64,000 nucleotides of DNA from Methylobacterium sp. 17Sr1-1 (GTDB lineage Bacteria > Pseudomonadota > Alphaproteobacteria > Rhizobiales > Beijerinckiaceae), in contig NZ_CP029552.1 of assembly GCF_003173775.1 (NCBI RefSeq), positions 1,530,001 through 1,594,000 on the forward strand. The letters are read 5' to 3'. A model generated the notes under the pieces. The model was not told where the DNA came from. It searched no databases and was given only the letters and a program-made list of their open reading frames with translations. Position numbers and translations under genes: made by a program. This document shows positions 28,528 through 36,049 of this stretch, one piece after another. Each line of letters starts with the position of its first letter. The first letter of the stretch is position 1.

Positions 28528-29814
28528 TCACGCGCCGCCGCACTTCTTCGTCTTGGTGTTGTAGTTGCCGCAATTCAGCTTGACCCAGTCGGCTTCGAGG
28601 TCCTTCGAGCCGTCGAGCTGCTTCGACCAGGCCTCGCCGGCGATCAGGCCCTCGGTCTTCCACACCACGTCGAACTGGCCGTTGTCCTTGATCTCGCCGA
28701 TGAAGACGGGCTTGGTGATGTGGTGGTTGGCCAGCATCTCCGAGGTGCCGCCGGTCAGGTTGTCCTGCTTGATGCCCGGCAGCGCCGCGATCACCTTGTC
28801 CGGATCGGTGGTGCCGGCCTTCTCGACCGCCTTCACCCACATGTTGAAGCCGATATAGTGGGCCTCCATCGGGTCGTTGGTGACGCGCTTCGGGTTCTTG
28901 GTGTAGGCGTGCCACTGATCGATGAACGCCTTGTTGGCCGGCGTGTCGATCGACATGAAGTAGTTCCACGCCGCCAGATGGCCGAGCAGCGGCTTGGTGT
29001 CGATGCCGGCCAGCTCCTCCTCGCCGACCGAGAAGGCCACGACCGGGATATCGGTCGCCTTGATGCCCTGGTTCGCCAGCTCCTTGTAGAACGGCACGTT
29101 GGCGTCGCCGTTGACGGTCGAGACCACCGCGGTCTTCTTGCCGGCCGAGCCGAAGCTCTTGATCGCGGCGACGCGGGTCTGCCAATCGGACTGGCCGAAC
29201 GGGGTGTAGTTGATCGAGATGTCCTCGGGCTTCACGCCCTTGGCCTTCAGGTAGGCCTCGAGGATCTTGTTGGTGGTGCGGGGATAGACGTAGTCCGTGC
29301 CCTCCAGCACCCAGCGCTCGACCTTCTCCTCCTTCATCAGGTAGTCGACGGCCGGGATCGCCTGCTGGTTCGGGGCGGCGCCGGTGTAGAACACGTTGCG
29401 CTCGCTCTCCTCGCCCTCGTACTGGACGGGGTAGAACAGGATCGAGTTCAGCTCCTTGAACACCGGCAGCACGGACTTGCGCGACACGCTGGTCCAACAG
29501 CCGAACACCGCCGAGACCTTGTCCTTGGCGATCAGCTCGCGCGCCTTCTCGGCGAAGAGCGGCCAGTTCGAGGCCGGATCGACCACCACCGCCTCGAGCT
29601 TCTTGCCGAGCACGCCGCCCTTCTTGTTCTGCTCCTCGATGAGCATCAGCATGACGTCTTTGAGCGTCGTCTCGGAGATCGCCATCGTGCCCGAGAGCGA
29701 GTGCAGGATGCCGACCTTGATGGTCTCCTGCGCCGAGGCGACCGTCGTCGCCAGCGTGCCGAGCGCCAACCCGCCCGCGACCGCGGCGCGCGAGAGCCAA
29801 CCCTTCCACGTCAT
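28528..29814 (-). CDS. urtA: Urea ABC transporter substrate-binding protein UrtA
   Basis: A 428-aa periplasmic protein binding urea or short-chain amides. The signal peptide (MTWKGWLSRAAVAGGLALGT...ASA-QE) is about 29 residues. The mature protein starts ETIKVGILHSLSGTMAISE and contains FGCWTSVSRKSVLPVF and LFYPVQYEGEESERNVFYTGAAPNQQ, diagnostic of UrtA/FmdD rather than LivJ. The end KCGGA is typical. The ATG at 29814 follows GGGAGAAG. A sigma-54 promoter lies about 40-57 nt upstream of the start codon, so nitrogen limitation should induce the operon. Confidence 0.95.
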   Translation of the reverse strand: MTWKGWLSRAAVAGGLALGTLATTVASAQETIKVGILHSLSGTMAISETTLKDVMLMLIEEQNKKGGVLGKKLEAVVVDPASNWPLFAEKARELIAKDKVSAVFGCWTSVSRKSVLPVFKELNSILFYPVQYEGEESERNVFYTGAAPNQQAIPAVDYLMKEEKVERWVLEGTDYVYPRTTNKILEAYLKAKGVKPEDISINYTPFGQSDWQTRVAAIKSFGSAGKKTAVVSTVNGDANVPFYKELANQGIKATDIPVVAFSVGEEELAGIDTKPLLGHLAAWNYFMSIDTPANKAFIDQWHAYTKNPKRVTNDPMEAHYIGFNMWVKAVEKAGTTDPDKVIAALPGIKQDNLTGGTSEMLANHHITKPVFIGEIKDNGQFDVVWKTEGLIAGEAWSKQLDGSKDLEADWVKLNCGNYNTKTKKCGGA

Positions 29815-29853
29815 GGTGTTCTTCTCCCTGGGCCGTTGCGGCCGAACCCCGTT

Positions 29854-29871
29854 CCGCAAAGGCCGTGCCAG
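29854..29871 (-). promoter_or_regulatory. Sigma-54 (RpoN) promoter of urtABCDE
   Basis: On the minus strand the sequence CTGGCACGGCCTTTGCGG matches the sigma-54 consensus TGGCACG-N4-TTGC exactly: GG (-24) at 29869-29868, ten bases, then GC (-12) at 29857-29856. Transcription would start near 29844, giving a leader of about 30 nt that carries the GGGAGAAG ribosome site of urtA. Confidence 0.88.
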
Positions 29872-29956
29872 GAAAGATTTCGAAAAAGTTCCCGTGGCTT
29901 CAGGCTCAAATTCTGGGCATCCGCCGGCATCCGGCGCCACGTGCCCGATTTTCGCC

Positions 29957-29975
29957 GCAGGTGCTGCCCACCTGC
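29957..29975. promoter_or_regulatory. Candidate enhancer dyad for the urt sigma-54 promoter
   Basis: GCAGGTG-N5-CACCTGC is a perfect 7-bp inverted repeat about 115-130 nt upstream of the predicted urtA transcription start, the usual place for an enhancer-binding protein. It does not closely match the classical NtrC site (TGCAC-N7-GTGCA), so the activator is uncertain. Confidence 0.45.
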
Positions 29976-30074
29976 GCGCCACTCTGCCTAAGCCGTCGTC
30001 AAGGCTACGCTTGGATCCTGTCTGCCCTAGATGAGTCGCCCAGCCGGCATCGTCGCCGGCCGAGGAGAACCGGG

Positions 30075-31739
30075 GTGATCGAGGACCTCTGGTACAAGAA
30101 CGCGGTGATCTACTGCCTCTCGGTCGGCTCCTTCATGGATGCCAACGGCGACGGCATCGGCGATTTCGAGGGGCTGGAGCGCCGCCTCGATTATCTCCTC
30201 GGCCTCGGGGTGACGGCGATCTGGCTGCACCCGTTCCAGCCCTCGCCGGGGCGCGACCACGGCTACGACGTGGCGGATTATTACGGCGTCGATCCGCGCT
30301 ACGGCACGCTCGGCGACTTCGTCGCCTTCACCCACGCCGCCAAGCAGCGCGGCATGCGGGTGCTGATCGACCTCGTGGTCAACCACACCTCCGACCAGCA
30401 TCCGTGGTTCCAGGCCGCCCGCTCCGATCCGAACGCCCGCACCCGCGACTGGTACGTCTGGTCGAAGACGAAGCCGGCGAGCGCCAACGAGGGCATGGTG
30501 TTTCCGGGCGTGCAGAAGAGCACCTGGACCTACGACAAGGAAGCGAAGGCCTGGTACTTCCACCGCTTCTACAATTTCCAGCCCGACCTCAACACCGCCA
30601 ACCCTCACGTCCAGGCCGAGATCCTGAAGATCATGGGGTTCTGGATCCAGCTCGGCGTGTCGGGCTTCCGAATGGATGCGGTGCCGTTCGTGATCGCCGA
30701 GAAGGGGCCGGACATCTCGGGCGAGCCGCGCGAGCAGTTCGAATTGCTGCGGCTGTTTCGCGAGTTCCTGCAATGGCGCCAGGGCGACGCGATCATCCTG
30801 GCCGAAGCCAACATCCTGCCGCGCCAGGACCTCGACTATTTCGGCGACGACGCCGACCGCATGCACATGATGTTCAACTTCCAGGTCAACCAGGCTCTGT
30901 TCTACGCGCTCGCCTCGGCCGATGCGCGCCCGCTGGTGAAGGCGCTGCAGAAGACCTGGAACCGGCCGCCCTCCGCCCAGTGGGCGATCTTCCTGCGCAA
31001 CCACGACGAGCTGGATCTGGGGCGCCTGACCGAGAAGCAGCGCCAGACCGTGTTCGACGCCTTCGGGCCCGAGCCCGAGATGCAGCTCTACGACCGCGGC
31101 ATCCGCCGGCGCCTCGCGCCGATGCTCGGCGGCGACCGGCGCCGGATCGAGCTCGCCTACAGCCTGATGTTCACCCTGCCGGGCACGCCGGTGCTGCGCT
31201 ACGGCGACGAGATCGGCATGGGCGACGACCTCTCGCTGCCCGAGCGCGACTGCGCCCGCACGCCGATGCAGTGGTCGCACGAGCCCCAGGGCGGCTTCAC
31301 GCTGAGCGACAGCCCTGAATCGCCGCCGATCCACGAGGGTCCTTACGCCTACTCGCACGTCAACGCGGCAGCGCAGCGCTGCGCGCCGGAATCGCTCCTC
31401 AACTGGATGGAGCGCATCATCCGCATGCGCAAGGAGGTGCCGGAGATCGGCTGGGGCGACTTCACCGCCCTGGAGACCCATGATCCGAGCATCCTCGCCC
31501 TGCGCTACGACTGGCGCCGGAACTCGGTGCTCTGCCTGCACAACCTCGCAGCCGAGCCGAAGGAGGTCACCTTCGCCACCGGCCTCGACGGCGACGGCCG
31601 CAACCTGATCGACCTCCTCACCGGTCAGCGGAGCCTGGCCGACGACGACGGTTGCCACTGCGTGCTGCTGGAGGGCTACGGCTACCGCTGGTACCGGGTC
31701 GGCGGGTTGGACTACCTGTTGCGGCGGAGCGAGATCTGA
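30075..31739 (+). CDS. GH13 alpha-amylase family enzyme (trehalose synthase/glucosyltransferase-like)
   Basis: A 554-aa cytoplasmic glycoside hydrolase family 13 protein. The TIM-barrel motifs are visible: region I DLVVNHTS, region II GFRMDAVPF with nucleophile D201, region III ILAEANI with acid/base E244, and region IV FLRNHDELDL with transition-state D311. The first strand NAVIYCLSVGSFMDANGDGIGDFEGL is typical of the trehalose synthase / maltose glucosyltransferase group (TreS usually NAVIYEVHVRAF). The GTG at 30075 follows GAGGAG. Without a maltokinase domain or treX/Y/Z genes nearby, the exact substrate (maltose, sucrose, trehalose) stays open. It is divergent from urtA. Confidence 0.82.
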   Translation: MIEDLWYKNAVIYCLSVGSFMDANGDGIGDFEGLERRLDYLLGLGVTAIWLHPFQPSPGRDHGYDVADYYGVDPRYGTLGDFVAFTHAAKQRGMRVLIDLVVNHTSDQHPWFQAARSDPNARTRDWYVWSKTKPASANEGMVFPGVQKSTWTYDKEAKAWYFHRFYNFQPDLNTANPHVQAEILKIMGFWIQLGVSGFRMDAVPFVIAEKGPDISGEPREQFELLRLFREFLQWRQGDAIILAEANILPRQDLDYFGDDADRMHMMFNFQVNQALFYALASADARPLVKALQKTWNRPPSAQWAIFLRNHDELDLGRLTEKQRQTVFDAFGPEPEMQLYDRGIRRRLAPMLGGDRRRIELAYSLMFTLPGTPVLRYGDEIGMGDDLSLPERDCARTPMQWSHEPQGGFTLSDSPESPPIHEGPYAYSHVNAAAQRCAPESLLNWMERIIRMRKEVPEIGWGDFTALETHDPSILALRYDWRRNSVLCLHNLAAEPKEVTFATGLDGDGRNLIDLLTGQRSLADDDGCHCVLLEGYGYRWYRVGGLDYLLRRSEI

Positions 31740-31817
31740 GGAACCGGCATGGGAACGGGCGCGGCCCCTCCCCCGCTCCGGAGGAGGCACCGCACCCGTG
31801 TCGTCGTACATGAACGC

Positions 31818-32946
31818 CTAGTCGATGTCCTCGACCGCCTCGGCCCCGCCATAGACCCGGTGAGCGAGCGATGCCTCGATCAGGTCGTCGATGTCGCCGT
31901 CGAGGACGTCGTCGGGGCTGGTCGACTGGGCGCCGGTCCGCAGATCCTTCACCAGCTGGTAGGGCTGGAGCACGTAGGAGCGGATCTGGTGGCCCCAGCC
32001 GATATCGGTCTTCGAGGCCGCCTCGGCATTGGCCTTCTCCTCGCGCTTCTTCAGCTCGAGTTCGTAGAGGCGGGCGCGCAGCATGTTCCAGGCGGTGGCC
32101 CGGTTCTTGTGCTGCGAGCGCTCCTGCTGGCACGCCACCACGATCCCGGTCGGGTTGTGGGTGATGCGCACCGCCGAGTCGGTAGTGTTGACGTGCTGGC
32201 CGCCCGCGCCCGACGAGCGGTAGGTGTCGATCCGGCAGTCCGATTCCTTGATCTCGATCGTGATCCGGTCGTCGATGACCGGGTAGACCCAGACGCTGGC
32301 GAAGCTGGTGTGCCGCCGGGCGTTGGAATCGTAGGGCGAGATCCGGACCAGGCGGTGGACGCCCGATTCGGTCTTCAGCCAGCCATAGGCGTTGTGGCCC
32401 TTGATCAGGAGCGTGGCACCCTTGATCCCGGCCTCTTCGCCGTCCGCCCACTCGACGATCTCGACCTTGTACTTCCGGCGTTCGGCCCAGCGGGCATACA
32501 TGCGCTGGAGCATGTTGGCCCAGTCCTGGCTCTCGGTGCCGCCGGCGCCGGCATGCACTTCGAGATAGGTGTCGTTGGCGTCGGCCTCGCCCGAGAGCAG
32601 GGTCTCGATCTGGCGGCGGGCCGCCTCGACCTGCACGGCGCGGATCTGCTCCTCGCCTTCCCGGATGCTGGCGGCATCCTCCTCCATCTCGCCGAGCTCG
32701 ATCAGCGTCGCGCCGTCCTCCAGCCCCTGCTCCAGGCGCCGGATCGCCGTGACGGCGTCGTCGAGCTGCGTGCGCTCGCGCATGACCTTCTGGGCCTCCT
32801 CCGGATCGTTCCAGAGTGAGGGGTCCTCGGAGCGGGCGTTCAGCTCCGCGAGGCGCTTGTCAACGGTATCCCAGTCAAAGATGCCTCCTCAGCAGTCCGA
32901 TCGACTGCTTGGCGGCATCCGAGAGTTGCTCGATCTCGGCGCGCAT
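31818..32946 (-). CDS. prfB: Peptide chain release factor 2, programmed +1 frameshift
   Basis: RF2 releases peptides at UGA and UAA. The gene is in two frames. Codons 1-23 (from ATG 32946, [16 protein letters not shown]) end at an in-frame TGA (32877-32875). A +1 shift at CTT-TGA-C continues as [12 protein letters not shown] and reads on to 31818, giving 375 aa, the normal RF2 length. The GGQ motif lies in [17 protein letters not shown]. The stop-codon recognition tripeptide appears as SPY ([15 protein letters not shown]) where E. coli has SPF. It is not a pseudogene; the shift is autoregulatory. Confidence 0.96.
32875..32889 (-). promoter_or_regulatory. prfB recoding site
   Basis: On the minus strand AGGAGG (32889-32884), a 3-nt spacer CAT, then the slip codon CTT and stop TGA followed by C. 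The internal Shine-Dalgarno element, slippery CUU and weak UGA-C context are all conserved with the E. coli site, at the same spacing. Confidence 0.95.
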
Positions 32947-33079
32947 TTGGTGTGGGTTCACTCGCGTGAGGGTGGGGCCAGGGTGATAGCGCCGGGGGGC
33001 GCGGGTGTAAACGGCGGGGTGCGCTATGCCTCGGGCGCGGGGTCGATCGGACTCGTCGCGCAGCCGCACGCAGCATCCG

Positions 33080-33328
33080 TCACAGCGCGTCCGCGACGCT
33101 GTCGTAGATGGCGGGCAGGTGCTCCGCGCCGACGAGGAGTTCGGCCATCGTGTAGCGCCGGCGCGGCTGGGACAGGGCTTCCCGGACAGGGGTCGCCACG
33201 ATGGCACCGTCCTTCACGTCCAACGCCAAAGCCGTTCCGACGTCGGCGCCGATCCGGTCGAGGAGTGCGTCGGGGAGCGTGACAATGCGCGCGTCGCCCT
33301 GCAGGTGAACCGTCACGATGATTGGCAT
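33080..33328 (-). CDS. AbrB/MazE-like antitoxin-type protein, no toxin visible
   Basis: An 82-aa protein starting MPIIVTVHLQGDARIVTLPDALLDRIG, the swapped-hairpin AbrB DNA-binding motif, with a C-terminal tail (YTMAELLVGAEHLPAIYDSVADAL) resembling MazE toxin-binding regions. GGAGGTGGG upstream supports the ATG at 33328. A MazF/PemK toxin would be expected just downstream, but only about 130 nt of noncoding sequence separate it from prfB. It is either an orphan antitoxin or the remnant of a lost pair. Confidence 0.7.
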   Translation of the reverse strand: MPIIVTVHLQGDARIVTLPDALLDRIGADVGTALALDVKDGAIVATPVREALSQPRRRYTMAELLVGAEHLPAIYDSVADAL

Positions 33329-33418
33329 AGGTCCCACCTCCCGTCTGTACTCCATCCTTGGCACGGACGCCGTCGCTGCGCGAGCTTTCGATCGCGGAGC
33401 GTCGCCTTCCCTGATCCC

Positions 33419-33593
33419 CTCCCCTTTCCCGGACGACTGGGGCGACAGCGGAAGGAGATCCTGGAACCAGGAGAGAAGTGCCGCGAAGCGACTCTATATT
33501 TGCACCGTTGCAGACGGACGGACGCTTCACGACTTTTTGTGCTGGATCCCGGATCTCCTTCCACTTCGTTGCAGTCGTCCGGGAAAAGGGGAG
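33419..33593. repeat. 175-bp palindromic MITE-like element
   Basis: Near-perfect 21-bp terminal inverted repeats (CTCCCCTTTCCCGGACGACTG at 33419-33439 and its complement at 33572-33593 with one extra A). A second nested pair is GGAAGGAGATCC at 33450-33461 and GGATCTCCTTCC at 33551-33562. The whole could fold into a long hairpin. No other copy was seen in this window. It fills the space between the antitoxin gene and the FkbH-like gene (33329-33636), which otherwise has no gene. Confidence 0.7.
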
Positions 33594-33636
33594 AGTTTGA
33601 AACGGAATATCGTGAGCGTTTGTCTTCCAGGCAGCT

Positions 33637-35913
33637 TCACCGCCGCCCGAGCCCGAACAGCCGCTTGGTCCATTTCAGTCCACTCGCCCGCGCCGGGGGT
33701 GCGGCCGGGCCCGAGGCATCGTTCGCCGCGCGCTTCAACCCGATCTCCGGCGTCACCGCGACGTGGGCGGGCGCGACGACGTCCTGGTCCGGCGCGAGCC
33801 GGAAGGCGGGGCCGTCGCTCTCCTCCACCCGGGCGAACCCGGCGCGCGCGAACACCTCGCGGCAGGGCCCGTTCGCCGGTGTCTCGATCAGGCAGCCGGT
33901 GATGGCGGCCGGGCTGCTCTCGCGGAGCCGGGCGCAGAGATAGGCGAGCGCCGCCTTCTCGACCTCCATGCCGAGCACCCGGCAGCTCATCACGAACTGC
34001 ACGACCTCCGCGCCGCCCTCGCCGGCCTTGGCGTAGAGGATGCCGACGAGGCCGTATTCCGAAAACTTGTCCTTGACTGTGAAGGCGTGGATCTCGCCGC
34101 CCTCGGCGAGGAAGGCCAGAAGCTCGGGGTGGGTCCAGCGCCGGCCCGTCGTGTTGAACTGGTTGGTCTTGTTGGTGAGCTCCAGCACCCGGGGGAATTC
34201 CGGCTGGTCGGGCCGGGTGACGCGGGTGAAGGCGACGGCGCAGCCGAGGCCGGCCAGGAATTCCTCGCGGCTGAGCTTCGCCCGGGTCTCCTCGCGGGCG
34301 ACCTGGTTGCGGATCGAGGTCTCGCGCAACGCGGCCTCGGCCGAGAGTCGGGGCAGCTGCAGCTCGGGCGCCCAGAGCAGGATGCGCCGGGTCAGGTAGG
34401 GGTTCGAGCCGATGGTGCGGATCTCCGGCAGGGCGTGGCGCACCGCCTCCCGCTCGACCGGGTTGTCGTCGACGAACACCACGCTCTTCGGCGTCAGGTT
34501 GAAGGCGCGGCAGATCTCGGCGACGTTCTCGGCCTTCGGCTGCCAGTTGATCTTCGCCACCGCGAAGTCGGACAGCTTCAGGAACGGCGGATCGACGACG
34601 TTGTCCCAGTGCGCCTCGACGATGTGGTGGTCGTTCTTGGAGCAGACCGCGACCAGGATGCCGCGGGCGCGCAGGTGCTGGATCGCCTCCCAGATTCCGT
34701 TCTGCCAGCCGCCGCGCGGCCAGGGGAAGCGGTCGGGGTGGAAATCCTCGGCGATCAGGCCGCGCCAGAGCGTGTTGTCGAGGTCGAAGATCACCGCCTT
34801 GACCTGGTCGATCTGGCGGACCGTGCGGTAGGTCGCCACCGCCTGCTCGTAGACCGCGAGCAGGAATTCGCGCTGGCGCGACTCGTAGAAGGTGTTGATG
34901 AGCGGCACCGGCTCGATCCGGGCCGAGGGCACCAGGTCGACCCCGTCCTGCTGGACGTTGGAGCCATGGGCGTAGAAGCCCGTGATGTCGTCGAGGAAGT
35001 AGCGCTTGCCGAGGCTCGAGGCGACGGCATCGACGTCGCACAGGAAGACGTTCTGGTACGGCTTGATCGCTTGCGCGATGTAATGGTTCAGCCGCCGGAT
35101 CAGGAAGGCGAGATCGCCGTCGGCCGAGCGCCGGTCGAGGCTCGCCGCGATGTCGAGCTGCGGCACGACGAAGGTCGCCACGAAGGTCAGGAGCCCGTGC
35201 GCCCGGTTATAGGCGAGCCCGGCCTCCAGCATCGCGTCGATCATCACGCAGCCATCGCGATAGGTCTGATCGAGGAAGGCCGGATCGAAGATGCGCCCGC
35301 CGGTGATGATCCGGTCGGTCAGCACCGTGCGCAGGGGAATCTGCAGGTACTGGAAGTCGTAGGACCCGATCGGCTGGGGCGGGCTCGCCGGCAGGTCGCT
35401 GGCGCTGTTGAACAGCACGTAGTCGAAGGCGACCTCGGGGATCGCCTGGGCATAGGTGCGGTGGTAGAGCTCGGTCAGGCACGAACCGACGAGCAGCACC
35501 CGGGTGAGGCCGGTCGGCGTGACCTGCAGGTCGCGGGGAAACAGGAACTCGCCCGCCGGCAGCCCGGCCTGGCCGCCGAAGCCGAGATGGCCGTCGGGCG
35601 TGCACTCGTAGAGCAGCGCCTCCCGGCCCGGATCCTCGACCCCGCGGAGCGCGACGTGCAGGCTGCCGTCGCGGACGTAGAGGTGGTCGGCGCGCCAGGA
35701 ATCCCGCCACGAATCCTGCCCCTTGGCCGAGGCGAGGCGGAACTCGTCGCCCTCGATCGACCAGCGGTCGCCGCCGAGCGGGCTGTCGCCGGTGATCGCG
35801 CCGTCGGGGGCGAAGTGGACGTTCGCCGAGAGCGGGTGACCGTCGGCAGTCGCGAAGGCCCACCGGGTCGTCACGAGCTTCTGGGTCGTGAGGCTCTTGC
35901 CAAGATGCAGCAT
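33637..35913 (-). CDS. FkbH-like HAD-IIIC family protein with N-terminal extra domains
   Basis: A 758-aa protein. Residues about 1-125 are an unknown beta-rich domain (WAFATADGHPLSANVHFAPDG). Residues about 150-350 look like an SGNH/GDSL-type domain (VLLVGSCLTELYHRTYA). From about 370 comes an FkbH HAD-IIIC domain, with the DxD motif D377/D379 in VIFDLDNTLWRG, CSKN and VFVDDNPVEREAV. A GNAT-like region follows (about 570-720). FkbH proteins load activated acyl groups such as glyceryl onto carrier proteins in polyketide or surface-glycan pathways. No carrier or synthase gene is adjacent, so the acceptor is unknown. Start ATG 35913 chosen; longer in-frame starts add a basic stretch. Confidence 0.75.
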   Translation of the reverse strand: MLHLGKSLTTQKLVTTRWAFATADGHPLSANVHFAPDGAITGDSPLGGDRWSIEGDEFRLASAKGQDSWRDSWRADHLYVRDGSLHVALRGVEDPGREALLYECTPDGHLGFGGQAGLPAGEFLFPRDLQVTPTGLTRVLLVGSCLTELYHRTYAQAIPEVAFDYVLFNSASDLPASPPQPIGSYDFQYLQIPLRTVLTDRIITGGRIFDPAFLDQTYRDGCVMIDAMLEAGLAYNRAHGLLTFVATFVVPQLDIAASLDRRSADGDLAFLIRRLNHYIAQAIKPYQNVFLCDVDAVASSLGKRYFLDDITGFYAHGSNVQQDGVDLVPSARIEPVPLINTFYESRQREFLLAVYEQAVATYRTVRQIDQVKAVIFDLDNTLWRGLIAEDFHPDRFPWPRGGWQNGIWEAIQHLRARGILVAVCSKNDHHIVEAHWDNVVDPPFLKLSDFAVAKINWQPKAENVAEICRAFNLTPKSVVFVDDNPVEREAVRHALPEIRTIGSNPYLTRRILLWAPELQLPRLSAEAALRETSIRNQVAREETRAKLSREEFLAGLGCAVAFTRVTRPDQPEFPRVLELTNKTNQFNTTGRRWTHPELLAFLAEGGEIHAFTVKDKFSEYGLVGILYAKAGEGGAEVVQFVMSCRVLGMEVEKAALAYLCARLRESSPAAITGCLIETPANGPCREVFARAGFARVEESDGPAFRLAPDQDVVAPAHVAVTPEIGLKRAANDASGPAAPPARASGLKWTKRLFGLGRR

Positions 35914-36049
35914 CGCGGGAGGTCGTCCGTCTCGCGGCGGGGCTCCCGTGCCGATCGCCGCACGATAGCCCTCACGCCGGCATGCGTGTCCGAATGGGAA
36001 TGGGACGAGGCGGCGCGCCGGTGCGCGCCGCCTCGCCGTTTCGAGTCCG

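Noticed and set aside
32783..32946. prfB looked interrupted by an in-frame TGA, suggesting a pseudogene
   Set aside because: The TGA sits in a textbook recoding site (AGGAGG, CTT-TGA-C), and both frames together encode a full-length RF2.
32947..33079. A possible toxin gene downstream of the MazE-like gene
   Set aside because: Only 133 nt are available before prfB, and no frame there gives a MazF-like sequence.
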